DNA of 64,000 nucleotides from an uncultured Methylophaga sp. (GTDB lineage: Bacteria; Pseudomonadota; Gammaproteobacteria; Nitrosococcales; Methylophagaceae). Location: assembly GCF_947259025.1 (NCBI RefSeq), contig NZ_CAMYKO010000004.1, positions 62,001 through 126,000 on the forward strand, in the 5' to 3' direction. Each line of letters begins with the position of its first letter. The first letter of the stretch is position 1. A program made the position numbers and the translations under genes. Below are positions 10,175 to 19,542 of the stretch, one piece after another. The notes under the pieces are model-generated. The model worked only from the letters and a program-made list of their open reading frames with translations, made no database searches and was not told where the DNA came from.

Positions 10175-12343
10175 TTAATACTGTAGGCCTTCTTTCACAA
10201 TTTTTGGTGTGACAAAGACCAGTAGTTCACGTTTACGATCTTCCTTGAATTCATTTTTGAACAGGAAACCGACGTATGGCAAATCACCAAAGAACGGTAC
10301 TCGTTCTACGTTATCGTTGATGCTTTGCTCGTAAATCCCGCCCAGCACCACAGTCTCGCCATTATCCACCAGTACCTGGGTAGCCACGCTGCGGGTATCG
10401 ATACTGGGCACGCCCAGGAACACTTCACCCACCTCGTCCTTGCTGACTTCCAGATCCATCACAATGCGATCATCCGGGGTAATCTGCGGTGTGACATCGA
10501 GTTTCAGTACTGCCTCTTTGAACGACACATTTGTGGCACCAGAGGAAGTCGCTTCCTGATAAGGGATCTCTGTACCCTGTTCAATGGTGGCCTGTTTCTG
10601 ATTGGCGGTGATGACCCGTGGAGAAGAAATCACTTCGCCGCGGCCTTCCGCCTGCATCGCTGACAGTTCCAGTTCCAGAATCATGCCCAACGGCAGTTTA
10701 GCCAGCGCCAGACCGATTGAGCCGGACGGATTGGAGACCGGTAGATCAACGTTCAAATCATTGGGGAAGCTGACACCCGCACCACCGGCCCCAGTCTCAG
10801 GCGTTTCCACCAGATTAGGATTGGTATTACCATTTCGTGCATCCAGACCGTCGAGTGAGCCTGAGACACCGGCTCCAAGCGTACGACTTCGGGCATTAGC
10901 ACCGAAGCGCACGCCCAGTTCTTTATTAAAGTCATTATTGGCAATGACGATTCTGGATTCGATCAACACCTGTCTGACCGGTTTATCCAGTTGGTCGATG
11001 ACCTGACGCATTTCCTCGAGGCTGTCAGAGGTATCACGGATCAGCAGTGAGTTAGTGCGCTGATCGATGGTGATATTGCCTCTGGGCGACAGGAAGCCTC
11101 TCTGATTGCTACTGCCACCACCTGCACCGCCCGAACCGCGTGAACTCAGCAATGTTGCCAGCTCAGTGGCTTTGGCAAACTTGATTTCAACAATTTCGGT
11201 ATAGAGTGGTTCGAGTTCCACCAGTTGCTTCTGCGCTTCCAGTTCCTGCTTCTCACGCGCTGCGATTTCAGCCGCTGGGGCCACCATCATCACGTTGCCG
11301 CTCTGACGCATGCCCAAGCCTTTAGACTTGAGGATAATATCCAGCGCCTGGTCCCAGGGCACATTTTTCAAACGCAGAGTAAGGTTACCTTTGACGGTAT
11401 CACTGGTGACCAGATTCATGCCGGTAAAGTCGGCCAGCAGCTGCAGCACTGCGCGTACTTCAATATTCTGGAAGTTGAGAGAGAGCTTCTCACCGGTATA
11501 GCCGAACTGTTCGCTGCGACCGGCCTGAGGTTCATCAGGTAAAGGCTTCACTTCCACCACCAGGGTATTTTCCGACTGATAAGCCAAATGCTCGTATTGG
11601 CCCTCCGTGGTCAATGTCAGCGTGGTGGCATTGGCACTGGACTCGGTGTCAATAAAATGTACCGGGGTCGCAAAATCCATCACATCCAGCCGCCGGTTCA
11701 GCTTTTCAGGCAATGTGACATTGGCAAGATCGACCACGATGTTGCCGCGCTCCTGACGCACATCCAACGCCGCATCTTCATTGTTCAGCTTGACGATGAC
11801 GCGGGCTTCACCATTTTCGCCACGGCGAAAATCGACATCAGTAATGGCCGTTTCAGCGCTGCCGGCCGAAGCTCTGCTCGCTGTTCTCTGTCTGCCACTG
11901 TCGATAGTAATCAGCATCTGGTTGCCATCCTGAGTGATGGTGTAGGGCACTTTCTGTAACAGATTAATCACCATCCGGGTTCTGTCGCCGGCTTCAACAG
12001 CAGAAATGCTGCGGGTCATACCGACGTTAACCTGTCTGGTGCGTTCAGTTAAGCGGTTCTGCACACCCGCGAAATCAATCACAATCCGCGCCGGATCATC
12101 GGTCGCAAAGCTGTGCGGCTTGCTTACCGGCTCCGAGAATATCAACTGAATCCGGGCTTTATCGCCGGGCATGGCGCTGTAATCCAATGCCGTCAAATCA
12201 GCAGCCTGGACAGTGAAACCGAAAAATAGCAGGCCTGAAGCCAGGATGAGCTTTTTCATCATTGCCATTACCCCCACCTGTGCGCTGAGCGCTAAAGTCT
12301 GCTGATTCATGTTCATTCCATTTTGATTTGTCATGGTATTCAT
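10175..12343 (-). CDS. pilQ: Type IV pilus secretin PilQ
   Basis: PilQ forms the outer-membrane ring through which the type IV pilus passes. The 722-residue product has a signal peptide (MKKLILASGLLFFGFTVQAA), two AMIN-type domains that bind peptidoglycan, and a secretin N0/STN domain starting near FGYTGEKLSLNFQNIEV. An NolW-type domain and the C-terminal secretin barrel with VLVDNGETVVLGGIYE follow. The listed ATG overlaps the pilP stop as ATGA, but it puts 27 extra residues before the signal peptide. An internal ATG at MKKLIL may be the true start. A glycine- and serine-rich stretch (RGSGGAGGGSSNQRG) lies in the secretin domain. It is the last gene before the terminator. Confidence 0.95.
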   Translation of the reverse strand: MNTMTNQNGMNMNQQTLALSAQVGVMAMMKKLILASGLLFFGFTVQAADLTALDYSAMPGDKARIQLIFSEPVSKPHSFATDDPARIVIDFAGVQNRLTERTRQVNVGMTRSISAVEAGDRTRMVINLLQKVPYTITQDGNQMLITIDSGRQRTASRASAGSAETAITDVDFRRGENGEARVIVKLNNEDAALDVRQERGNIVVDLANVTLPEKLNRRLDVMDFATPVHFIDTESSANATTLTLTTEGQYEHLAYQSENTLVVEVKPLPDEPQAGRSEQFGYTGEKLSLNFQNIEVRAVLQLLADFTGMNLVTSDTVKGNLTLRLKNVPWDQALDIILKSKGLGMRQSGNVMMVAPAAEIAAREKQELEAQKQLVELEPLYTEIVEIKFAKATELATLLSSRGSGGAGGGSSNQRGFLSPRGNITIDQRTNSLLIRDTSDSLEEMRQVIDQLDKPVRQVLIESRIVIANNDFNKELGVRFGANARSRTLGAGVSGSLDGLDARNGNTNPNLVETPETGAGGAGVSFPNDLNVDLPVSNPSGSIGLALAKLPLGMILELELSAMQAEGRGEVISSPRVITANQKQATIEQGTEIPYQEATSSGATNVSFKEAVLKLDVTPQITPDDRIVMDLEVSKDEVGEVFLGVPSIDTRSVATQVLVDNGETVVLGGIYEQSINDNVERVPFFGDLPYVGFLFKNEFKEDRKRELLVFVTPKIVKEGLQY

Positions 12344-12876
12344 TGCTGTTTCACCTCTACCGCAGATACAGAGGTATCTCTTTCGATAAACCCGCCATTG
12401 CCCTTGGGAACGATTTCTCTGAGTTCCAGATTGTCATCGCTAATCGCCGTGATCTTGCCGTGGTTTCGGCCCATAAAGTTGCCATTCTGCACCCGATGAA
12501 TGACACCATCCGGGGCTCTGACCAGCGCCCAGACCTGCTCCTGCTCCAGCGTGCCGACAAATTGCAGTTCTGCCAGCTCAAAAGCTTCCAGCGCCTCTTT
12601 GCGGCGGTTGGAGTCAGGCTGAATACCGTTGTCCACTATCGGCTCCGGCTCCGGCTCGGCCATATCCACGACGGTCGGGACAAAAGGATCGCGGAGATCG
12701 GCGGCAGCATATTCAAAATTCTCGTAGGGTTTCATCACCGGAATAGGGGGAATATCCGATTTCTGCTGTGATTTGATTTGCGCGACGTAGGCGTTGAGAT
12801 CGCTTTTATTCTCCTGGCAACCCGCCAGTACCGCCAGCGCCATGACAATGATAGAAAGTTTAAATCGTTGACTCAT
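12340..12876 (-). CDS. pilP: Type IV pilus inner-membrane lipoprotein PilP
   Basis: PilP links the PilMNO inner-membrane complex to the PilQ secretin. The chosen start (MSQRFKLSIIVMALAVLAGCQ) follows an AAGGA eight bases upstream and gives a 178-residue lipoprotein with the lipobox LAGC. Two ATG codons 18 and 24 bases further upstream are weaker. The mature part has a flexible segment, then ADLRDPFVP and VGTLEQEQVWALV with the family pattern of the C-terminal beta domain. It overlaps pilQ by four bases and lies 33 bases after pilO. Confidence 0.93.
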   Translation of the reverse strand: MSQRFKLSIIVMALAVLAGCQENKSDLNAYVAQIKSQQKSDIPPIPVMKPYENFEYAAADLRDPFVPTVVDMAEPEPEPIVDNGIQPDSNRRKEALEAFELAELQFVGTLEQEQVWALVRAPDGVIHRVQNGNFMGRNHGKITAISDDNLELREIVPKGNGGFIERDTSVSAVEVKQQ

Positions 12877-12909
12877 GACTGATTCCTTATCCATCCCCAA
12901 CTTATTGTT

Positions 12910-13500
12910 TTAGTTGTCATCATCGTCAAAATACCGGTAGGTTTTGGCCGTCATGTTCATGGTCATTTTGCCGGTCTTTTCACTGATTGAACCGAGGGTG
13001 ATGTTGTGCATGGTGACGATCCGTGGCAGCGCCGCCAGACCACTGACAAACTCGCCGAACTGATGATAATTGCCGGTCACTGTCATCTGAATCGGCAGTT
13101 CAGCATAAAAGTCCACCGGCCGCTCACCCTGTGGCTGGAACAATTCAAACTCGAGACCATTGATCAGTCCGGTGCGGGTAACATCCACCAGCAATTCAGG
13201 CACTTCGCTTTTTTTCGGCAACTGTTCCAGCATTGATGAGAACATCACCCGCATTTCCGCCAGTTGCTCTTTATAGGCTTCCAGGTTGACTGCTTTGGCC
13301 TGTTTGGTTTCAAACTCCTGCTTGAGCTCGACTTCTTTCTGCTGCAACGTTTCGAGTTCAGCCTGTTTATCCTTGATCAGGAAGTAATAGCCGCCCCCCC
13401 AAATCACGGCGCAGATAAGCAGCACCGCGATGACCTTGAAAGCTACCGGCCATTCGCCGCTTTCATTAAAATCCAGTTCGCTAATTGAAGACAATTCCAT
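12910..13500 (-). CDS. pilO: Type IV pilus assembly protein PilO
   Basis: PilO pairs with PilN in the inner membrane as part of the alignment complex. The 196-residue protein has a short cytoplasmic part, one membrane helix (VIAVLLICAVIWGGGYYFLI), a coiled coil of about 55 residues and a C-terminal periplasmic domain with LPIQMTVTGNYHQFGEFVSGLAALPRI. This is the usual length and layout. It starts two bases after the pilN stop. Confidence 0.95.
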   Translation of the reverse strand: MELSSISELDFNESGEWPVAFKVIAVLLICAVIWGGGYYFLIKDKQAELETLQQKEVELKQEFETKQAKAVNLEAYKEQLAEMRVMFSSMLEQLPKKSEVPELLVDVTRTGLINGLEFELFQPQGERPVDFYAELPIQMTVTGNYHQFGEFVSGLAALPRIVTMHNITLGSISEKTGKMTMNMTAKTYRYFDDDDN

Positions 13501-13502
13501 CT

Positions 13503-14063
13503 CTATTCTCCGCCTTCAGCTTCGGGCTTGGCTTCATTCACTTCAACCGTGAATTTCCTGATCGCATCATCATTGCTTGAGGTGCGCTTAATCACTTTAA
13601 GCCGTGACTCACCGTATTCCTCATTACCATCAATTTCCTGCATGAATACCGAGACGCGGGCATTGGACTGGGCGACACCATCGAATTTAAGCAGATTCCC
13701 GGTGCGATCGACTTTCTCCAAGTTGACGCCTTCCGGCACCACTCTGGCCAGTGAGTCAAACACCTTGACGATTTTGGGGCGGCTGGCCTGCAGTTCCTGA
13801 ATCACTTGCATCCTCGCCAGCAGACGTTCCCGCTGTTTTTCAAGATCTTTAATTTCTTTGATTTTCTTATCAACTTTAGCAATTTCCATTTGCAGGAAAC
13901 TGTTTCGCTGATTCTGTCCTTCAATCAGGCTGTCGGCATACATCACCACCGCATATAGCACCGCGGCAGCAAATATCAGCCCGGCAACCAGCGCCAGGTA
14001 AAACTGCTGCTGTCTTTCCTGGCGGCGTTCTTCACGCCATGGCAAAAGGTTTATGTGGGCCAT
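13503..14063 (-). CDS. pilN: Type IV pilus assembly protein PilN
   Basis: PilN binds cytoplasmic PilM through its N-terminus and pairs with PilO in the periplasm. The 186-residue product begins MAHINLLPWREERR, the conserved INLLPWR motif that docks onto PilM. One membrane helix (FYLALVAGLIFAAAVLYAVVMY), a coiled coil and a ferredoxin-like periplasmic domain follow. Its ATG overlaps the pilM stop by one base (TGATG). Confidence 0.95.
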   Translation of the reverse strand: MAHINLLPWREERRQERQQQFYLALVAGLIFAAAVLYAVVMYADSLIEGQNQRNSFLQMEIAKVDKKIKEIKDLEKQRERLLARMQVIQELQASRPKIVKVFDSLARVVPEGVNLEKVDRTGNLLKFDGVAQSNARVSVFMQEIDGNEEYGESRLKVIKRTSSNDDAIRKFTVEVNEAKPEAEGGE

Positions 14064-15121
14064 CAGTCAAAACTCCTCATTGCCAGTCCGCAGGCAATCA
14101 TCATTGACGGCGCATCGTTGCTGAGTGCCTGTATTTTTACCCTCGACCCCAACACCATGTCTGAAAAGGGGTTGGCTACCGACGTCGAAGTGCCGGTTTC
14201 TTCTTCAATCATATCGGCGACCCCTTTAATCGAGGCGCAGCCGCCAGCGAGAATGATGTGATCAATTGATTGATATTGAGTGGAAGCTGAGAAAAAGAAC
14301 TGCAAAGCTCGGGTAACGGTCATGGTCATTGACCGTTTGAAAGGTTCCAGCACTTTGGGACCGTAATCATCCGGCAGGCTACCGTCTTTTTTGGCGCGGC
14401 CGGCCTCCTGATAGGACAGGCCATAGTGGCGTTCTATATCTTCGGTCAACATGCGGCCACCGAAAGTCTGTTCGCGGGTAAAGACGATTTTGCCATCGAC
14501 CAGCACATGCAAAGTGGTCACGGTAGCACCGACATCCGCCACAGCCACAGTCAGCCCCTGACCATGATGGGGTAACTGACGAGCTATCAGCTCGAAGGAA
14601 TTCTCCATGGTATAAGCTTCAACATCGACCAACATCGGTTTGAGGCCGGCTTTTTCCACCACTTCGGTGCGGGCATCGACATTTTCCCGTCGCGAGGCCG
14701 CCAATAGCACGTCCATGGCATCCACATCAGCGGCAGAGGTGCCAAGTACTTCAAAGTCGAGCCGGACTTCTTCCAGTGGGTAGGGAATGTAATTTTCCGC
14801 TTCCATCATCACGTTCTCTTCCAGTTCTCTTTCAGAGAGGGAGGCAGAAAATGAAACAGTTTTGGTTATGGCGGAATTGGCGGAGACAGCGACAGCGGCT
14901 TCTTTGGCTTTGGTTCCTGAGCGTTTGACGGCGCGGCGGATGGCGCCGGCAACTTCCTCACGATTTTCAATACGGCTTTCAACCACCGCATTAACGGGCA
15001 AAGGCTCTACAGCGTAAGACTCAACAGTATATTTATCTCCTTTCTTGTGGAGTTCAAGCACTTTGACTACCGATGAACTGATATCGATCCCTAGTAAAGG
15101 AGATTTTTTTCGTCCAAACAT
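14063..15121 (-). CDS. pilM: Type IV pilus assembly ATPase-like protein PilM
   Basis: PilM is an actin-like cytoplasmic protein that anchors the PilNOP complex. The 352-residue product has LLGIDISSSVVKVLEL at the N-terminus, VADVGATVTTLHVLVDG in the middle and LAGGCASIKGV near the end, the nucleotide-binding pattern of this fold. The ATG at 15121 has GAGG seven bases upstream. A TTG four codons earlier is less likely. It is the first gene of pilMNOPQ and faces mrcA across a 194-base divergent promoter region. Confidence 0.95.
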   Translation of the reverse strand: MFGRKKSPLLGIDISSSVVKVLELHKKGDKYTVESYAVEPLPVNAVVESRIENREEVAGAIRRAVKRSGTKAKEAAVAVSANSAITKTVSFSASLSERELEENVMMEAENYIPYPLEEVRLDFEVLGTSAADVDAMDVLLAASRRENVDARTEVVEKAGLKPMLVDVEAYTMENSFELIARQLPHHGQGLTVAVADVGATVTTLHVLVDGKIVFTREQTFGGRMLTEDIERHYGLSYQEAGRAKKDGSLPDDYGPKVLEPFKRSMTMTVTRALQFFFSASTQYQSIDHIILAGGCASIKGVADMIEEETGTSTSVANPFSDMVLGSRVKIQALSNDAPSMMIACGLAMRSFD

Positions 15122-15183
15122 CTGTCGCCTCAATTCCCGTTGATTCTGTCGTTATAAGCTCACTTAGCCTTATTAGTTAAAGT

Positions 15184-15211
15184 AGTTTATTAAGTTCGAC
15201 GCGAATGTCAA
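15184..15211 (-). promoter_or_regulatory. Candidate sigma-70 promoter of pilMNOPQ
   Basis: On the minus strand TTGACA (15206-15211) is followed after 16 bases by TAAACT (15184-15189). This is the best match in the region between pilM and mrcA. A second TTGACA lies 12 bases further upstream on the same strand (15216-15223 area). Confidence 0.4.
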
Positions 15212-15315
15212 CAACAATTGTCAATAAAACTAAGGCTTTGTACTGAATCACTGTTTTTATTCCTGCCTTTATATATACTTTAGTGACTTATTTATTGCGA
15301 ATATTTTTCAACCCA

Positions 15316-17694
15316 ATGTCTCGACTAGCCCGCAAATTTATTGTCCTGCTCCTTGCTTTGTGCATTCTCTCAGTTATTGCCGCCGCCGGCGCCTACTATC
15401 TGCTTGCCCCGAAGTTACCCGACACCCAGACACTAAAGCAGACTCAGCTGCAGATACCGTTGCGTCTGTTCAGCTCCGAGGGCGCGCTGATGGCCGAGTT
15501 TGGTGAAAAACGGCGGGTCCCGGTCGAGCACAAGGATCTACCCGAGCGCCTGATCCAGGCATTTCTGGCCGCTGAAGATGATCGCTTCTATCAGCATCCC
15601 GGTGTCGACTATCAGGGCATCATCCGTGCAGCCTACTCGCTGTTAATGACCGGTGAAAAAACGCAGGGCGGCAGCACCATCACCATGCAGGTTGCGCGCA
15701 ACTTCTTTCTCAGTAATGAAAAAACTTATCTGCGCAAGCTCAACGAAATCATCCTGGCACTGGAAATGGAGCAGGTGCTGAGCAAGCAAGAAATTCTCAC
15801 CCTCTATATGAATAAGATTTATCTGGGTAAACGGGCCTATGGCGTCGGCGCTGCCGCCAATGTCTATTACGGCCGCCCCATCAACGATCTGACACTGGCG
15901 GAAATGGCGATGATTGCCGGACTGCCTAAAGCGCCGTCGCGGTTTAATCCGGTCGCCAACCCGGAGCGTGCGGTGATTCGCCGCAACTATGTACTCAAGC
16001 GCATGTGGGAAGTCGGGTATATCAGCGAAGCAGCGTTCCTCGAAGCCAGCGAAGCACCGGTCACCGCCCGCTACCACAGCCGGGAAATTGAAGTCTATGC
16101 GCCTTATGTTGCTGAAATGGTGCGTACAGAACTGTTTGAACAATACGGTGAAGAAATCTATACCAGCGGCTTCAATGTCTACACCACGATCCGTGGTGAT
16201 CAACAGCAGGCCGCCAATAAGGCGCTGCAAACAGCGTTGCTGGAATATGACCGTCGCCATGGCTATCGTGGGCCGGTTGCCGAAATCGAACTGGCACCGG
16301 AGGAAGATGAAGCTGCATTGAGCGGAAAACTCGAAGCCTATGAAGCTATCGGTCCATTGAAACCCGCTATCGTCACTAAAGTCACTGACGACTCCGCCAC
16401 CGTCTTTATTCAGCAGGCCGGCTTTGCTCAACTCAGTCTGGGCTCAATGAAATGGGCGCGCAAAAAACTGAGTACCAATAGCCGTGGTGCTGTGCCCAAA
16501 ACAGTTAACGATGTGATGAAAGCCGGCGATATTATCCGCGTGGAAAACATGCAGGGTGAAAGCTGGCAACTGGCTCAACTTCCTGAAGCCCAGGGCGCGC
16601 TGGTGGCGGTCGCGCCTTTTGATGGCGCGGTTACCGCACTTAATGGCGGCTTTGACTATTTCAATAACAAGTTTAACCGGGTGATCCAGTCACGCCGTCA
16701 ACCGGGCTCGGGTTTCAAGCCCTTTATTTATTCGGCTGCACTGGAAAAAGGCTACACCGCTTCCAGCATTATCAATGATGCCCCGGTGGTGTTTGATGAT
16801 CCCGGGCTGGAAAATGTCTGGCGTCCGGAAAACTACAGTGGCAAGTTTTTTGGTCCTACCCGACTGCGTGAAGGGCTGATTCACTCGCGTAACCTGATCT
16901 CGATTCGCCTGCTGCGCGATATCGGCGCCGATTATGCGGTGGAATATGCCAAAAAATTCGGCTTTGACGACACCATGCTGCATAAAAACCTGTCGCTGGC
17001 CTTGGGCAGTGGCAGTGCCGCACCCTGGCATATGGCTACAGCCTATGCGGCGCTGGCCAACGGCGGTTATAAAGTCGAGCCCTATATTATCCAGCGAGTG
17101 GAAGATGCCAACGGTGAAATTATCATGCAGACCACGCCCACCACGGTCTGTGAAACCTGTCTGCTGGATAACAACAACGCCGACAATACCGGTTTCAAAG
17201 TGGCCGAGCAGATCATGACACCGCAGAACCACTACATAATGAATAGCCTGCTGCGTGATGTAGTGAAGCATGGTACTGGCCGCAAGGCGATGAGCCTGGG
17301 CCGTAATGATTTAGCCGGTAAGACCGGCACTACCAATGATCAGCTTGATGCCTGGTTTAACGGCTTTCACCCGGAGCTGGTGGCGGTCAGTTGGGTCGGT
17401 TTTGATACACCGCGCTCGCTGGGTCGCTATGAAACCGGCGGCCGCGCGGCCCTGCCCATGTGGATAGATTTTATGGAAGTGGCTTTACAGGGACTGCCTG
17501 AAGCCCCGCTGAAACAACCGGTGGATATGGTCACCGTCAGAATCGATCCGCAAACCGGCCTGCTCGCCAGACCCGGTGCCAGCGATGCGATTTACGAAAC
17601 CTTCCGCGAGGATCATGCGCCAACCAGGGTGGCACCGGCAAGCAGTGAATATGCCGGTGACAATGGCGGGTCGCCGGTTATAGATTTATTCTGA
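15316..17694 (+). CDS. mrcA: Penicillin-binding protein 1A (bifunctional transglycosylase/transpeptidase)
   Basis: PBP1A polymerises and cross-links peptidoglycan on the periplasmic side of the inner membrane. From the ATG at 15316 the protein has about 792 residues. It has an N-terminal membrane anchor (VLLLALCILSVIAAAGAYYLL) and a glycosyltransferase domain with EDDRFYQHPGVDYQGI and GGSTITMQVARNFFLS. An OB-like insert and a transpeptidase domain follow, with the serine in SGFKPF, the SRN in HSRNLIS and KTGTTND. A GTG at 15283 in frame is an alternative start; neither has a good Shine-Dalgarno. The divergent pairing with pilM is common in gammaproteobacteria. Its stop abuts the M48 protease stop, both read from one TGATCA. 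Confidence 0.95.
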   Translation: MSRLARKFIVLLLALCILSVIAAAGAYYLLAPKLPDTQTLKQTQLQIPLRLFSSEGALMAEFGEKRRVPVEHKDLPERLIQAFLAAEDDRFYQHPGVDYQGIIRAAYSLLMTGEKTQGGSTITMQVARNFFLSNEKTYLRKLNEIILALEMEQVLSKQEILTLYMNKIYLGKRAYGVGAAANVYYGRPINDLTLAEMAMIAGLPKAPSRFNPVANPERAVIRRNYVLKRMWEVGYISEAAFLEASEAPVTARYHSREIEVYAPYVAEMVRTELFEQYGEEIYTSGFNVYTTIRGDQQQAANKALQTALLEYDRRHGYRGPVAEIELAPEEDEAALSGKLEAYEAIGPLKPAIVTKVTDDSATVFIQQAGFAQLSLGSMKWARKKLSTNSRGAVPKTVNDVMKAGDIIRVENMQGESWQLAQLPEAQGALVAVAPFDGAVTALNGGFDYFNNKFNRVIQSRRQPGSGFKPFIYSAALEKGYTASSIINDAPVVFDDPGLENVWRPENYSGKFFGPTRLREGLIHSRNLISIRLLRDIGADYAVEYAKKFGFDDTMLHKNLSLALGSGSAAPWHMATAYAALANGGYKVEPYIIQRVEDANGEIIMQTTPTTVCETCLLDNNNADNTGFKVAEQIMTPQNHYIMNSLLRDVVKHGTGRKAMSLGRNDLAGKTGTTNDQLDAWFNGFHPELVAVSWVGFDTPRSLGRYETGGRAALPMWIDFMEVALQGLPEAPLKQPVDMVTVRIDPQTGLLARPGASDAIYETFREDHAPTRVAPASSEYAGDNGGSPVIDLF

Positions 17695-19194
17695 TCAGCG
17701 TACCCGTTTGGCCATCTGGCCGGCCTGCAATTCGCCATCAGGGTAATCATCATTGAGCAGCCGCAGCTGCTGGATCGGACTGTTGCTGATACGTGACTCG
17801 CTAGCCCAGCGGGCATAGCTATCGCTGCCCGACACCGTGACGACTTCCAGTTCCTGCTCACGTGCCAGCGCAATTTCATCGTCCCTGAGCGTGTGCAGAC
17901 TATTGATGCTGGCCAGAAACGCCGGATCATAGGCATTGAATTCGCGGCTGTTTTCGCTGGTGCCGAAAAAGATAAAGGCCTGCTCCCGCAGATAAACAAC
18001 TCCTATCCGCAGCGGCTTGTCTTTTTGTAAGGTAATGCCGGTATAGCCGTCGAGTCCATGCGGCTTAATCACCTCACCCGAACGCAGATTATCGACTTTC
18101 AGGCGCTGTTCAATAAACTGGCGCGGTGTCAGCTTACGATTCAGATCGGTGGCCCCCATTTCCATAAAGGCTTTACCTTCCGGTGCGATAGCCTGCAGGC
18201 TGTCCGGGTTATTGTTGATATGCCAACCTTGCGGAAAATCCAGCGCGAAACGCATGGAAAGATGATAAAAGTGGTTTTCCGAGCGGATCCCCTGAGCTTC
18301 ACTGTCGCCGAAGGTCATCCCGGCAATACGCTGCAGATAGGGTTCGCGTTTGATAGCGCCGTTACTCGCCTCAGTGTATTTATTCGCCTCGCCGACGACT
18401 TGTTGCAGGCGGGTGTCGTTATCCGGGTGGCTGGCAAACAGGCCATGGTAACCCTGGTAATCACGCCCCTGTTTTTGAGCCTCTGCTTCGGCGAAGGTCG
18501 CCTGATCCTTGAGTACACTGATGACATCAATCATGGCTTTCGGCGTGTAGCCGGCCTTGGCCAGATATTCGGCGCCCAGCCGATCCGATTCCAGCTCATG
18601 CTCGCGGCCATAGCCACTCAGCAAAGCGCCCCCCAGCATATTGAACAGGTTCTGCGAACCGGCGCCGCGCAGCTCGGGTAATAAAATCGCGCCCAGCGTA
18701 TAGCCGAAGTTGGCCGCCTGCGCCGCGCTTTGCTGACGCACACCATGGCGGGCGGTCACGTGACCAATTTCATGGCCCAGCACCGCTGCTAATTCCGCCT
18801 CGGAGTTCAGATAGGCCATCAGCCCGCGGGTGATATAGATATAACCACCGGGCAGCGCAAAAGCATTAATCACCGGTGAGTCGAGTACCGTAAAGCGATA
18901 CACCAGATCATCACGATGGCTCACCGCCGCCAGCTTTTCACCGACTGACTGCACATAAGCCTGCAAGGCTTCGTCATCATAACGACCATACTCGGCGATG
19001 ATCTTGGGGTGGTTGCTGCGTCCCATCTGCAGCTCGGTGTCTTCACCGAACATAACAAAGTCCTGATCGCCGGTGACCGGGTTGGTGGCACAGCCAGACA
19101 GCCCCAGAAACAACAAAGCCCCTACCAACAGGCAGAGGCTCCGGAGTCTGTCGTGCATGGTACTGATTTGTACTGACACGTGTTTCATCATCAA
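17695..19194 (-). CDS. M48-family metalloprotease, lipoprotein (BepA/LoiP-like)
   Basis: The product is a periplasmic zinc protease of the M48 family, which in relatives degrades misfolded outer-membrane proteins. The listed start gives 499 residues, but an ATG at MHDRLRSLC, 12 codons in, places the signal peptide normally. The lipobox LSGC is followed by ATNPVTG. The zinc site is LGHEIGHVTARH with the third ligand in ELESDRLGAEY. A C-terminal domain of about 230 residues follows, ending in a LysM-like stretch (QLRLLNDDYPDGEL then GQMAKRVR). A downstream substrate is not evident from the neighbours. Annotation as BepA exactly would need the TPR repeats, which I do not see. Confidence 0.88.
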   Translation of the reverse strand: MMMKHVSVQISTMHDRLRSLCLLVGALLFLGLSGCATNPVTGDQDFVMFGEDTELQMGRSNHPKIIAEYGRYDDEALQAYVQSVGEKLAAVSHRDDLVYRFTVLDSPVINAFALPGGYIYITRGLMAYLNSEAELAAVLGHEIGHVTARHGVRQQSAAQAANFGYTLGAILLPELRGAGSQNLFNMLGGALLSGYGREHELESDRLGAEYLAKAGYTPKAMIDVISVLKDQATFAEAEAQKQGRDYQGYHGLFASHPDNDTRLQQVVGEANKYTEASNGAIKREPYLQRIAGMTFGDSEAQGIRSENHFYHLSMRFALDFPQGWHINNNPDSLQAIAPEGKAFMEMGATDLNRKLTPRQFIEQRLKVDNLRSGEVIKPHGLDGYTGITLQKDKPLRIGVVYLREQAFIFFGTSENSREFNAYDPAFLASINSLHTLRDDEIALAREQELEVVTVSGSDSYARWASESRISNSPIQQLRLLNDDYPDGELQAGQMAKRVR

Positions 19195-19218
19195 ACCATA
19201 AAGTTTGATTCCGACAGA

Positions 19219-19419
19219 TTACTTACCGTATTTCTGACGGAATTTGTCTACACGACCCGCGGTATCCAGCATTTTTTGCTTGCCGGTGTAGAACGGGTGG
19301 CATTCTGAGCACACATCCAGAGACAAGTCTGAAGTGCGTGTAGAGCGAGTTTTAAAAGTGTTACCGCAGCTGCAGGTAACATTGATCTCGGTGTATTCAG
19401 GGTGGATATCCGCTTTCAT
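19219..19419 (-). CDS. rpmE: 50S ribosomal protein L31 (zinc-binding form)
   Basis: The 66-residue protein begins [20 protein letters not shown] and contains [13 protein letters not shown], giving the four-cysteine zinc site of the C+ form of L31. This form is released and replaced by a cysteine-free paralogue under zinc limitation in species that have both; no paralogue is in the window. The ATG at 19419 gives the conserved N-terminus. The longer open frame to 19461 is not supported. A promoter is visible upstream. Confidence 0.97.
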   Translation of the reverse strand: MKADIHPEYTEINVTCSCGNTFKTRSTRTSDLSLDVCSECHPFYTGKQKMLDTAGRVDKFRQKYGK

Positions 19420-19491
19420 ATCTGTACTCGTTAATGTGTGTTTGCGATAAATCTCGCTCAAATCTTCTAAGCTGAGCTTTTGAACCGCATT

Positions 19492-19520
19492 ATTTTATAG
19501 ATCAAGCAGGGCGCAGGCAA
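19492..19520 (-). promoter_or_regulatory. Candidate sigma-70 promoter of rpmE
   Basis: On the minus strand TTGCCT (19515-19520) and TAAAAT (19492-19497) are separated by 17 bases, about 70 bases before the rpmE ATG. Confidence 0.5.
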
Positions 19521-19542
19521 GTCTCATTTTGTCACCTGTGTT

